DNA of 64,000 bases from CAZQRP01 sp964596125 (GTDB lineage Bacteria > Chloroflexota > Dehalococcoidia > GIF9 > UBA5629): the NCBI GenBank assembly GCA_964596125.1, contig CAZQRP010000001.1, forward strand, positions 124,001 through 188,000, given 5' to 3'. The notes under the pieces are model-generated. The model made no database searches. It worked only from the letters and a program-made list of their open reading frames with translations, and was not told the origin of the DNA. The first letter of the stretch is position 1. Each line of letters starts with the position of its first letter. Position numbers and translations under genes: made by a program. Below, one piece after another: positions 35,808-44,686 of the stretch.

Positions 35808-36503
35808 TCAGGTAGTCACATGTATTTTATAGCGGCAGGTTTTATTCAGGTTGCAACGGCCGCAGGCTTCGGCTCGCGTCCATGTAGACATTTCCTGTCC
35901 TATACCGATGACCATTGAAACTGACTTGCGGGGGATCATAATTTGTAAGGGAGTAAGATGTACTCCAATTTCTTCCGCCGGTACCAGTTCGAACAGATGC
36001 TGCTGTTCTGAAATGGGCAGACCAGGCATGCCTGGATTAAGGGGGCTGCTTGCTTGATAACCGCGGGACGATGCCTCTTTTTGTATAATCTGGCAGGCTT
36101 CCTCGGCAAGGGAGTCCATGGCAGCACTGCCAATACCATCCAGAAGCGTGCCTCGAAGCGGCTCATTTTGCTCGAAAAGTTCTGCCACTTCTTTTTCCAA
36201 CTTGGGACCTATAGTGCACAGTATCAAGGCAAGTTCCTTGGCTGACGGTAAAACTGAGGGAATAAGCCTACCGTGAAGTACTTTATCGTCTGATAGATAT
36301 ACGTAATCTGGCGACCTATCGGTTATAGAGTGTAGTTTGTAGGCAATGGCTGGCTCCAGTAAAGGTAAATAGCTTTCAGTGGACAGGAATTCATGCACCA
36401 TAGCCATAATTTGTGGTTGGCGTCTGGATCGTTGACTCATCCCCTGATGTCGGAGAACGTGCTCTATATCCAGATTTAACGGAATATTATGAATTATCGG
36501 CAT
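35808..36503 (-). CDS. MetH-reactivation-domain-like protein
   Basis: 231 residues resembling the vitamin-B12-dependent methionine synthase activation domain. The N-terminal part has LDIEHVLRHQGMS. The middle has LILCTIGPKLEKEV, TLLDGIGSAAMDSLAEEAC, SPLNPGMPGLPISEQQHLF and ITPLQIMI-like LTPLQIMIPRKSVSMVIGIG. It ends in a CGRCNLNKTCRY cysteine cluster. Stand-alone forms in anaerobes often accompany corrinoid methyltransferases, with roles in cobamide reduction or methyl transfer. No corrinoid protein or methyltransferase gene is nearby, so its partner is unknown. Confidence 0.75.
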   Translation of the reverse strand: MPIIHNIPLNLDIEHVLRHQGMSQRSRRQPQIMAMVHEFLSTESYLPLLEPAIAYKLHSITDRSPDYVYLSDDKVLHGRLIPSVLPSAKELALILCTIGPKLEKEVAELFEQNEPLRGTLLDGIGSAAMDSLAEEACQIIQKEASSRGYQASSPLNPGMPGLPISEQQHLFELVPAEEIGVHLTPLQIMIPRKSVSMVIGIGQEMSTWTRAEACGRCNLNKTCRYKIHVTT

Positions 36504-36822
36504 AATAGTATGATACAGCTTATATACTATATGTAATAATTAAGTCAAATATTTTTTGCTTTTTGGATTTCATTTTTATTGTGGCTCCTTATAATAAAAG
36601 TCATAAGCTGCCTTTCATTGCGCTGTCTTAGCTTTATCCGAATTGACTAGTCTGTTACGATTCTTTAACGACAGTCGGCTTGTGTGATCTAACGTCCGCA
36701 GTGTATGATGATGAGATTATGAATGCATATACTGCTGGATTAAATCTGAGTTCTATATCCGGTTAACAGTGGGAATCCCGAAATCCGCTTATTGGTGCAG
36801 GCGATTGTGAGATGGTATAGAT
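36504..36822. other. 319-base region between divergent genes
   Basis: A+T-rich DNA between the MetH-like gene and the MFS gene. I see no ORF, RNA gene or strong promoter. Confidence 0.4.
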
Positions 36823-38202
36823 ATGGACAATGCCCCGAATAAGAAGTCTGTATTACTTGTCACCACATTAGGTTCTTTCCTGACATCGTTTATGGTGTCT
36901 TCCATAAACGTTGCATTACCCTCGATTGGAAACGAACTTGCTATGGATGCTATTTTGTTGAGCTGGGTAGCTACCTCATACCTTCTAGGAGTGACCGTTT
37001 TCCTTATTCCCTTTGGAAGAATAGCTGATATCTATGGGAGGAAAAGGATTTTTGCATACGGAATTATTATGAGTACCGTGGTGTCATTTATTCTAGCGAT
37101 TCTCAATTCTGCTGTCTTACTGATTGTTTTTCGAGTTGTGCAGGGAATGGGAGCTGCGATGGTCGCCGCTACCAGTGTCGCCATATTGACTTCAGTTTAC
37201 GGTGTCGGTGAGAGGGGCAGGGCTATGGGAATAATGTTGGCTGCGACTTATCTGGGAGTCTCTCTCGGTCCCTTTTTAGGTGGATTATTAACGCAGTATT
37301 TAGGCTGGAGGAGCATTTTCCTTGCTAACATACCTCTGGGACTATTGGTGATTGTTTTTGTTTATTGGAAATTAGAAGATGAATGGGCTGAGGCAATGGG
37401 AGAGAAATTCGATCTCATTGGCTCAATTATACTTGGTATGATGGTTGTAATGATAATTTATGGTTTTTCATTGCTGCCAGCTATACCGGGGCTATTGCTG
37501 ATTTTCATCGGTGCCGCCGTGTTTATAGGATTTGTTAAATGGGAAGCAAGGATAGAGACTCCTGTATTAGATGTAAACCTTTTCAGGGAAAATAGGGTTT
37601 TCGCTTTCTCCAGTCTGGCAGCGCTTATCAATTATAGTGCCATATTTGCTGTCATGTTTCTTTTAAGCCTTTACTTGCAGTATATCAAGGGATTCAGTCC
37701 TCAAAGTGCTGGCTTTGTTCTTGTAGCTCAACCATTTATACAGTCCGTCTTTTCACCAGTTGCCGGCAGGATGTCAGATAGAATTCAGCCACATATAGTG
37801 GCATCGGTGGGAATGGCGTTAACAGCTCTGGGACTTTTGTTATTTGTTTTTCTAAGCGGGGATACGACACTTCCATCTATCGTGACTGGTTTAATTCTGA
37901 TTGGTTTTGGCGTTGCCCTTTTCGTATCTCCAAATACGAATGCTATTATGAGTTCTGTGGATAATAGGTTTTATGGAGTAGCGTCTGCCATTACTTCGCT
38001 GATGCGAAATACCGGTATGATGTTCAGTATGGGGATTGTGATGCTGATATTTGCACTATATATAGGGAGTGTCCAGATTACACCACAGTATTACGGACTT
38101 TTTTTAAAAAGTGTCAGGACAGCGTTCATAATTCTCACTATCTTGTGTTTCTGCGGCATATTCGCGTCGCTGGCAAGGGCCAAGACAAACGAAGTCAATT
38201 GA
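36823..38202 (+). CDS. MFS drug/proton antiporter, DHA2-type (14 helices)
   Basis: 459 residues with about 14 hydrophobic helices. MFS landmarks: SSINVALPSIGNELAMD after helix 1, GRIADIYGRKRIF (motif A) and RVVQGMGAAMVAATSVAIL, then GPFLGGLLTQYLGWRSIFLANIPLG (motif C region), which marks drug:H+ exporters of the EmrB/QacA type. It should export hydrophobic or cationic compounds; the substrate is unknown. No regulator lies next to it. Confidence 0.88.
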   Translation: MDNAPNKKSVLLVTTLGSFLTSFMVSSINVALPSIGNELAMDAILLSWVATSYLLGVTVFLIPFGRIADIYGRKRIFAYGIIMSTVVSFILAILNSAVLLIVFRVVQGMGAAMVAATSVAILTSVYGVGERGRAMGIMLAATYLGVSLGPFLGGLLTQYLGWRSIFLANIPLGLLVIVFVYWKLEDEWAEAMGEKFDLIGSIILGMMVVMIIYGFSLLPAIPGLLLIFIGAAVFIGFVKWEARIETPVLDVNLFRENRVFAFSSLAALINYSAIFAVMFLLSLYLQYIKGFSPQSAGFVLVAQPFIQSVFSPVAGRMSDRIQPHIVASVGMALTALGLLLFVFLSGDTTLPSIVTGLILIGFGVALFVSPNTNAIMSSVDNRFYGVASAITSLMRNTGMMFSMGIVMLIFALYIGSVQITPQYYGLFLKSVRTAFIILTILCFCGIFASLARAKTNEVN

Positions 38203-38317
38203 TAAAGTCCCAGTAGTCTTTCTTATCGCAGTTCGTTTCAGCGATTCGAAATAAGTTAGGATTAAAATCGACTAGCCTGCTAGAGCTAAAACGAGTCCCA
38301 GAGTTCGACTGATTACA

Positions 38318-38875
38318 CTATATGTTGATTTCTGGAAATGGTATTGGCTTACTGGTAGTCTCGTTGTCCGTGGAAACCGGTGGTGGTATTGACGGCGGAG
38401 TTGGTTCGGTCGCTTGGAATGTTTTAATGAAAAGGTATATTGCTACTCCTACAAATATCAGCAGCCCTATCAGAGAAATTACAACAATAAATTGGCTTTT
38501 TTTCCTCTGTTTTACTATATCTTCCTTGCTTTTGTAACCTGTTTTTTGTTCTTGATATTGTTGCTGTGGTTGTTCCTGGTATTGCTGCTGATACTGTTGC
38601 TGCGGTTGTTCCTGGTATTGCTGATACTGTTGCTGTGGTTGCTCCTGATATTGCTGTTGATATATCGTGCTCTCTTCCTGTGGCTGATACTCAGGCTGTT
38701 CCTGGAATCCCCAGGTTAATTCTGCACCGCAATTTGGACAAGTTGTAAATTCAGGATCGACAATTGCACTGCAATAGGGGCAATTGTATTGAAACCTCTC
38801 ACCGCAAGAGCCACAAAATCGCTGGCCTATCACATTTTGCCAACCACACCTGTGGCATCTGAATATCTGTTGCAT
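38318..38875 (-). CDS. Zinc-ribbon membrane protein with glutamine-rich linker
   Basis: 185 residues. Two zinc ribbons occupy residues 7-50 (CHRCGW, CGSCG, CPYCS, CPNCG). A Gln/Tyr/Pro-rich linker at 58-110 includes three perfect copies of YQEQPQQQYQ. A basic patch, one transmembrane helix (about 128-151) and a short Pro/Ser/Thr-rich tail outside the membrane follow. The architecture (ribbon, linker, helix, external tail) parallels the protein at 56832-57512. No function is known; it may anchor or scaffold. Confidence 0.78.
   Translation of the reverse strand: MQQIFRCHRCGWQNVIGQRFCGSCGERFQYNCPYCSAIVDPEFTTCPNCGAELTWGFQEQPEYQPQEESTIYQQQYQEQPQQQYQQYQEQPQQQYQQQYQEQPQQQYQEQKTGYKSKEDIVKQRKKSQFIVVISLIGLLIFVGVAIYLFIKTFQATEPTPPSIPPPVSTDNETTSKPIPFPEINI
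38546..38704 (-). repeat. Short tandem repeat encoding the glutamine-rich linker
   Basis: Within the zinc-ribbon gene the codons for YQEQPQQQYQ recur in close succession, giving a CAA/CAG-rich DNA repeat prone to slippage. Confidence 0.7.
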
Positions 38876-39136
38876 AGTATCTTCCTCTTGTTGCCTGAGG
38901 TATCACCTGCCTGTCACTATCTATTACCATTCAAAAACATTGTTCTCATTATACAACGAGATGCTATAAAAGAGAACCGTTTTTACTCTATCCTGTCATC
39001 CGTCTTATGGTTTGTCGAGCGTATGCATGTTTAATCAATCAACCCAATTTTGACCGGAGAGTTACATTCCGTTTCGAGTATTAATGTATCCGGATTAAAC
39101 CGCTGCAGAATTAAAGCAAAGCCATTATGGTTAATT

Positions 39137-39164
39137 TTGAACTTGGTTCTTGATGTAGTAGAAT
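39137..39164 (+). promoter_or_regulatory. Candidate selA promoter
   Basis: TTGAAC (39137-39142), 16 bases, TAGAAT (39159-39164); four and five of six bases match. The start site would fall at or within a few bases of the selA ATG (39173), implying a leaderless or near-leaderless mRNA. This fits the absence of any ribosome-binding site there. Confidence 0.4.
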
Positions 39165-39172
39165 ATTTGAGT

Positions 39173-40564
39173 ATGGTTCAAAGTGAGTTCAGGCGTTTGC
39201 CCAGTGTAGACAGAGTCATCTCTGAAGAGCGGATTAAACAGCTCCAGGGTGCCTATCCACATGACTTGCTCGTAGACCTGGTTCGGCAGCGTCTTGAGCA
39301 AGACCGGTTGTCTATTACACGGGGAGAGCCCAGTCCTTCAATCGATGAAATAGTCCAGTCCGTTCTATTACGATTACAGGCACTGGTATATCCCAGTCTC
39401 CGCCCTGTTATAAATGCCTCGGGAGTGATACTTCATACCAATATCGGCCGTGCGCCACTAAGCGAGGAGTCAGTGACGGCGATGGAACTGATTGCCCGTG
39501 ATTACTGCAACCTTGAGTTTGATATTGACAGTGGGGTTCGCGGGTCTCGCCATGTTCATATCGAGGGACTTCTGTGTCAGTTAACGGGAGCTGAAGCGGC
39601 GATAGTAGTGAATAACAATGCTGCTGGAGTGTTGCTTGCTCTTACTGCTCTGGCTAAAAGAAAAGAGGTTATCGTATCACGAGGCCAGGCTGTAGAGATC
39701 GGTGGTGGCTTTCGTATTCCAGATGTCATGCGACAGAGCGGAGTGAAGCTGGTAGAGGTTGGTACTACCAACTGTACCTACGACTACGATTATGAGATGG
39801 CGATTAGTCCGCGGACAGCAGCATTACTGCGTGTACATCCCAGCAATTTTAAGGTGGAGGGTTTCACGCACAATGTTACCCTTGAGGAAATGACAGCACT
39901 TGGTAACAAGTATGGTCTTCCAGTGTTTGATGACCTGGGCAGTGGTTGTTTCTTGGACACGGCCGCATTTGGGCTTGATCCTGAACCGACGGTGCAACAA
40001 AGTATTTCTCTAGGTGTTAGCCTGGCCTTTTTTTCTGGTGACAAACTTGTGGGTGGTCCTCAAGCAGGCATTATCGTGGGCAAGAGGATTTATGTCGATA
40101 AGCTGAAAAAGCATGCACTGGCGCGGGCACTGCGAATCGATAGAATAAGGTTAGCCGGATTGGCTGCTACATTGGTCCATTACATAAAAGGTGAAGCATT
40201 GCAGAAAGTCCCGGTATGGCGCATGGTAGCCATGCCCTTGGTCGAAGTTGAAAATCGGGCGAGGCTTTGGGCACAGGCCCTCAACAGTATTGCCGGAGTA
40301 GTTAAAGGAGAAGCTGTGTTGGGTGGCGGCAGTTTACCCGGGAGCACATTTCCTACCATGCTTGTGTCGATTGAGGGCAAAGTCAGGGGTAAAGGTCGAA
40401 ACCTGGCTCATTTAATTAGCCGGAAACTAAGGCAAAACGAACCGCCGGTGATTGGACGTATTAGCGGCGACACACTGTTTCTCGATCCAAGGTCAGTATT
40501 ACCTGAACACGATGATATAATGCTCCAGGCGCTCCATAGCATAGCTGCCAGTATGAAATACTAA
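39173..40564 (+). CDS. selA: L-seryl-tRNA(Sec) selenium transferase
   Basis: 463 residues from the ATG at 39173 (MVQSEFRRLPSVDRVI), which matches the usual SelA N-terminus; 41 codons further upstream are unrelated in character. It converts Ser-tRNA(Sec) to Sec-tRNA(Sec) with selenophosphate. The PLP-binding lysine is Lys291 in FFSGDKLVGGPQAG, and INASGVILHTNIGRAPL and FDDLGSGC are canonical. It lies 99 bp upstream of selB. selD is not in the window. Confidence 0.94.
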   Translation: MVQSEFRRLPSVDRVISEERIKQLQGAYPHDLLVDLVRQRLEQDRLSITRGEPSPSIDEIVQSVLLRLQALVYPSLRPVINASGVILHTNIGRAPLSEESVTAMELIARDYCNLEFDIDSGVRGSRHVHIEGLLCQLTGAEAAIVVNNNAAGVLLALTALAKRKEVIVSRGQAVEIGGGFRIPDVMRQSGVKLVEVGTTNCTYDYDYEMAISPRTAALLRVHPSNFKVEGFTHNVTLEEMTALGNKYGLPVFDDLGSGCFLDTAAFGLDPEPTVQQSISLGVSLAFFSGDKLVGGPQAGIIVGKRIYVDKLKKHALARALRIDRIRLAGLAATLVHYIKGEALQKVPVWRMVAMPLVEVENRARLWAQALNSIAGVVKGEAVLGGGSLPGSTFPTMLVSIEGKVRGKGRNLAHLISRKLRQNEPPVIGRISGDTLFLDPRSVLPEHDDIMLQALHSIAASMKY

Positions 40565-40663
40565 CAGTACAGGCATACTGTATACTCCTACTTTAGCAAC
40601 AGGCACCGTAGCCGGAGTAAATGTGCGGTCGCTTTTAAAAGGACGTGCAAACAAAGGATTACC

Positions 40664-42511
40664 ATGTTTGTAGTAGGCACTGCTGGTCATATAGATCATG
40701 GCAAGTCGGTTTTAATACAGAAGTTGACGGGAATAGACCCTGACCGCCTGCGTGAAGAAAAAGAGAGGGGCATGACCATTGATCTTGGTTTTGCCTGGTT
40801 GAAATTGCCCAGTGGATCGGAAGTTGGGATTATCGATGTTCCTGGCCATGAGCGCTTCATTAAAAATATGCTGGCTGGAGTGGGTGGCATAGACATGGCG
40901 CTTCTTATTGTTGCTGCGAATGAAGGTGTTATGCCACAGACGAGGGAACATCTGTCCATAATTGACTTGCTCGGGATACAAAAGGGAATTGTAGTAATTA
41001 CAAAGAAAGACCTGGTAGACGAGGAATTGTTAAGCCTGGTGAAAATGGAAGTGGAGGAATTGATAAAGCCGACCACATTGTCTGGTGCTCCTGTTGTGAC
41101 CGTATCTGCTGTTACCGGGGAAGGATTGCCGTCTCTGGTTTCCACTATTGACGAGGTTCTTTTGTCTACTGAGCCGAGAAGGGATATTGGCAGGCCAAGA
41201 CTTCTAATAGACCGTGTTTTTACTATTTCGGGCTCAGGGACCGTTGTGACAGGCACGTTGATCGATGGCTCTCTGTCTGTGGGGCAGGACCTGGAGATTG
41301 TCCCTAAAGGCATCAAGGCTAGATTGAGAGGAGTACAAACGCATAAGACTCGTATAGAGACTGCCGGTCCGGGTAGTCGTGTAGCCGCTAATTTAGTCGG
41401 AGTGGCCCCGTCTCAAATAGAGCGTGGTGATGTAGTTACCAGGCCGGGCTGGCTGGTACCGACTATGAGAATTGACGTGGGGTTGACTATGTTACCTGGT
41501 ATTAAACGCCCCCTTCGTCATGGTGCAACTGTTAGCTTTTTTACCGGCGCTGCTGAGGTTACAGCCAAGGTTCATTTGCTGGATAAAGAAGAGGTTGTGC
41601 CTGGAGACACTGCGTGGGCACAGTTTACGCTTGCCAGTCCTGTGGCTGTGGTGAAAGGTGATCATTTTATCATTCGTTCGCCAATGGATACTTTGGGTGG
41701 TGGTAAAATAGTCAACTCATATGCAAGCAGACATCGGCGGTTCCGTCCGGATGGTATTCGAAACCTGGAAGTTATGGAAAGGGGCACGGTAGAAGAGGTT
41801 ATTATTGCCGCATTAGATGTAAAGCAGCCACTGGAACTGGATTATCTTCTGGTCCAGTGCAATTTATCCGCCGGCGAGGCGCAGAAAGCAGTGGATGTGC
41901 TCGTAGAACGGAAGGAGATCAAGGTGATAGGGCAGGGAGACCACCGACTGCTCTTTACCAATGTTGGTTGGGATCGTTTGACCGAAAAAGCTGAGGCTGT
42001 AGTGAAAGCCTATCATAAAAAATTTGCTACCAGATCGGGCATCCCAAAAGGGGAACTCAGTAGCAAATTGGGGCTACCGCCCCATTCTCCGGTTTTACAG
42101 GAATTTTTTAACGAGGGTATTCTGGTCGAGGAAGGAGCGGCAGTCCGTGTTACTTCTTACTGTGTACAACTTACTCCACAGCAGCAGTCAAGAATTGATG
42201 CTTTTTTGCATTCGCTGGAGCAGAGCCCTTACTCACCACCTGGCGATGTAGTGCTTGAACCTGACCTGCTCAATCTTCTTATTGAACAGCAGAGAGTGGT
42301 CAAGGTGAGCGGTAAGGTAGTTTTCTCCAGGAAGGCCTACGATGAGATGGTAGTCAAAATCATCGCCCATGCAAAGGAACAGGGTACTGTGAGTGTGGCT
42401 GAGGTACGCGACATGTTTGGCACCAGTCGAAAATATGCCCTGTCACTTTTGGAGTACATGGACGAGAAAAAACTTACGCGCCGTGTAGGTGATGACCGTG
42501 TCGCCAGATAG
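40664..42511 (+). CDS. selB: Selenocysteine-specific elongation factor
   Basis: 615 residues, full length. It delivers Sec-tRNA(Sec) to in-frame UGA by binding the SECIS hairpin. The GTPase domain has GHIDHGKS (G1), DVPGHERFIKNML (G3) and TKKDLV (G4). EF-Tu-like beta domains and C-terminal winged helices follow; the last, near SVAEVRDMFGTSRKYALSLLEYMD, is the RNA-binding module. The second position of GHIDHG is Ile where Val is usual. It forms a likely operon with selA. Confidence 0.94.
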   Translation: MFVVGTAGHIDHGKSVLIQKLTGIDPDRLREEKERGMTIDLGFAWLKLPSGSEVGIIDVPGHERFIKNMLAGVGGIDMALLIVAANEGVMPQTREHLSIIDLLGIQKGIVVITKKDLVDEELLSLVKMEVEELIKPTTLSGAPVVTVSAVTGEGLPSLVSTIDEVLLSTEPRRDIGRPRLLIDRVFTISGSGTVVTGTLIDGSLSVGQDLEIVPKGIKARLRGVQTHKTRIETAGPGSRVAANLVGVAPSQIERGDVVTRPGWLVPTMRIDVGLTMLPGIKRPLRHGATVSFFTGAAEVTAKVHLLDKEEVVPGDTAWAQFTLASPVAVVKGDHFIIRSPMDTLGGGKIVNSYASRHRRFRPDGIRNLEVMERGTVEEVIIAALDVKQPLELDYLLVQCNLSAGEAQKAVDVLVERKEIKVIGQGDHRLLFTNVGWDRLTEKAEAVVKAYHKKFATRSGIPKGELSSKLGLPPHSPVLQEFFNEGILVEEGAAVRVTSYCVQLTPQQQSRIDAFLHSLEQSPYSPPGDVVLEPDLLNLLIEQQRVVKVSGKVVFSRKAYDEMVVKIIAHAKEQGTVSVAEVRDMFGTSRKYALSLLEYMDEKKLTRRVGDDRVAR

Positions 42512-42801
42512 CCAGCTCAATTTCAGGTTAGCTGGAATGCATGAGGCCTAACTCTAAAATGAAATATACTTTTCACGTCTTTTAAATCTCCTGGCCATTG
42601 TCGTATTGTGTTTACTGTATGCTCCTGTTATCATTAAAAATGCTTTGCTGTCCTGTATTTCAATAATAATAGAACGTTTCAGGACAGGTAAATTGGTAAA
42701 ATCTATAAAGAGTAATGAGCATGATTCTCCGGTTGTGAGTGTTATCTTGACCCTTGAAGAGGTTGGACATATAATTCAATTCGGATAAAGAGGAGTAAAA
42801 C

Positions 42802-43479
42802 GTGGCTGTTTCGCATAAGGTGGCTGTTTCACACGAAGTTTACCGACCGGTCGTTCGACTGGCAGTTGGCCTGATCATTCTTGCCATCATCAACTGGGTG
42901 CTGACCAGCTTACCCATGATTAAAGAGGTAAAGATACCATGGATCCCTATCTCTGCCGGGGCAATTGTCTCGGTAATAATCGGTATCATTATGATATCTG
43001 TTTTCCTCACTTTCAGGCGCGATTTTGTTCCACGGCTCCAATCTGCGGTACCTTCTTTTCCTGAAAGTGGGACAATTGTTGAAGCGGCCGTAAACCTGGG
43101 CATAATTACCATTGCCTATACCATGTTCGATGACGCCATATTGCCGTTTATGGGACGATTTACCTGGTTATATCCGGTAGTTTTCCTGCTCATTGCAGTC
43201 TGGCCGCTATTTACTCTGGTGGTAACACTGTACAGGAGTAGTGACAAAATAGCTGATTTAGCCACCGGAAAAATAGCGGAAGTCAGTGGAGAGTTTGTCA
43301 AATGTGCCAGTTGTGGTGAGATAATTCCCAGTTCCGCTAAATTTTGCCCCCGCTGCAGCGCAGAATTGACCTGGCTGGTAAATAATACTGCTACAATTAA
43401 ATGTGGTAAGTGTGGTGCTGAGAATAAAGCGGACTACGGATTTTGCTTTGCTTGTGGAAAGCCGCTTCATAAACAATAA
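42802..43479 (+). CDS. Membrane protein with C-terminal zinc ribbons
   Basis: 225 residues, GTG start with AGAGGAG upstream. Four or five hydrophobic segments (about 17-37, 47-68, 92-110, 118-142) are followed by two zinc ribbons after residue 165 (CASCGE, CPRCSA; CGKCGA, CFACGK). The first codons are duplicated: GTGGCTGTTTC occurs at 42802 and again in frame at 42820, giving MAVSHKVAVSHE and two possible GTG starts. No family recognised. Confidence 0.7.
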   Translation: MAVSHKVAVSHEVYRPVVRLAVGLIILAIINWVLTSLPMIKEVKIPWIPISAGAIVSVIIGIIMISVFLTFRRDFVPRLQSAVPSFPESGTIVEAAVNLGIITIAYTMFDDAILPFMGRFTWLYPVVFLLIAVWPLFTLVVTLYRSSDKIADLATGKIAEVSGEFVKCASCGEIIPSSAKFCPRCSAELTWLVNNTATIKCGKCGAENKADYGFCFACGKPLHKQ

Positions 43480-43607
43480 TTCCAAACTTCATACTACGTC
43501 CCGGTTTTGATCATCTGCTAATTTTGACCGCCACCTCATGATGCATCCATATTAGTTCCTGGTAGTCTTTTGTTGTCCTGTGAGGTATAGATACTTACTA
43601 TGATATT

Positions 43608-44186
43608 CTATCTATGCCTGCTTGATTTTGATATACCTATCCATCTTGGAGTTTTATTAATGTATTCCCGGTAGGTGTCGCCGTACCTCTGAAGTAAGAA
43701 GCGCTCTTCTGGAATGGCAGAGATAAGCGATAAGACTGTGTAGACAATTGAAAGTAACAAAAAAAGCCATGAAGCACAGGTAACCCCCAGGCCTATAAGT
43801 GCTAAGGATGAACTGATGTACATAGGGTGTCTGGAATAACGATAGAGTCCTTTGGTCACTGGCTCGTCACCAAGGGCGGTGGTAGCAAAGCTCATAATCA
43901 CCATAGTATAAAAGACCAGTCCTAACAAAGTAATAGGGAGGCCTGTGTAAAACCATAGCGTGCCCAACCTGAGTGGTAGGAAAATGGAATATATAAACTG
44001 GAGAAAAAATATTATGTGATAAGTATAGAGGATTATCTTTTCAGTTTTACTCATTACAGAGCTATGATCGCCTGTCTTTGTGGCACTTCTATTAATGACG
44101 GGTACCAGGCAAATAAGCATTAAGGAATAAAGTATGAAAATCCAGGCATTCCACACGCCAATTTCAAAAGCTGGTGTCAGCGACAT
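43608..44186 (-). CDS. Isoprenylcysteine carboxyl methyltransferase/PEMT-like membrane protein
   Basis: 192 residues, about five membrane helices. C-terminal signatures: VTKGLYRYSRHPMYISS and PEERFLLQRYGDTYREYINKTPRWI, which match the ICMT/phospholipid methyltransferase SAM-binding region. Bacterial members have mostly unknown substrates (lipids or small molecules). It is flanked by unrelated genes, so context gives no help. Confidence 0.82.
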   Translation of the reverse strand: MSLTPAFEIGVWNAWIFILYSLMLICLVPVINRSATKTGDHSSVMSKTEKIILYTYHIIFFLQFIYSIFLPLRLGTLWFYTGLPITLLGLVFYTMVIMSFATTALGDEPVTKGLYRYSRHPMYISSSLALIGLGVTCASWLFLLLSIVYTVLSLISAIPEERFLLQRYGDTYREYINKTPRWIGISKSSRHR

Positions 44187-44316
44187 GGTTTTTCCTCATT
44201 CAGGCTTCAGTCTACTACTCGCATGTGATTGGATCAATACCCTGAAAGTGAGATGAATCTCTGGCCGTGCGGGATATTGACTGGTATCAGTTAATTGCAG
44301 TGGGCTGATAATACGA

Positions 44317-44523
44317 TTATTTTTTTTTGTGTTTATGATACAATTCAATAAAAAATATATTCAGTACAATGGATAACAAAACAGGTATGGCAAGCACCCA
44401 CAGGTTTTCAAATATATCAATACCAAAAAACAAACAGGCAAAAATGACCAGAAAGGCTATTATTATTCCCACTATGAGTGAAGCAATTCCTAAAAACAGG
44501 ATATCTATTTCCATTGAGTTCAC
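44317..44523 (-). CDS. Small two-helix membrane protein, unknown
   Basis: 68 residues with two hydrophobic segments (about 8-33 and 42-60) and a basic end (YHKHKKK). The start may be the methionine at position 4. No family recognised. It could be a chance reading frame. Confidence 0.45.
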   Translation of the reverse strand: MNSMEIDILFLGIASLIVGIIIAFLVIFACLFFGIDIFENLWVLAIPVLLSIVLNIFFIELYHKHKKK

Positions 44524-44686
44524 CAGTTTTACAGGCTGTATTAACCTGCTTTAATTAATTATAGTGCTTATTATGGTATAGTATACAGCTTACCTATCAT
44601 TAGGTTAAGTAGGGCAGACGACGAGCTATAGTTTTAAAATATGCGCTAGGGCTCCATCCGCACTAATATCAATTCGGGATTATATA

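Noticed and set aside
38566..38748. Coding potential opposite the glutamine-rich repeat
   Set aside because: The leucine- and valine-rich frames are shadows of the CAA/CAG repeat on the other strand.
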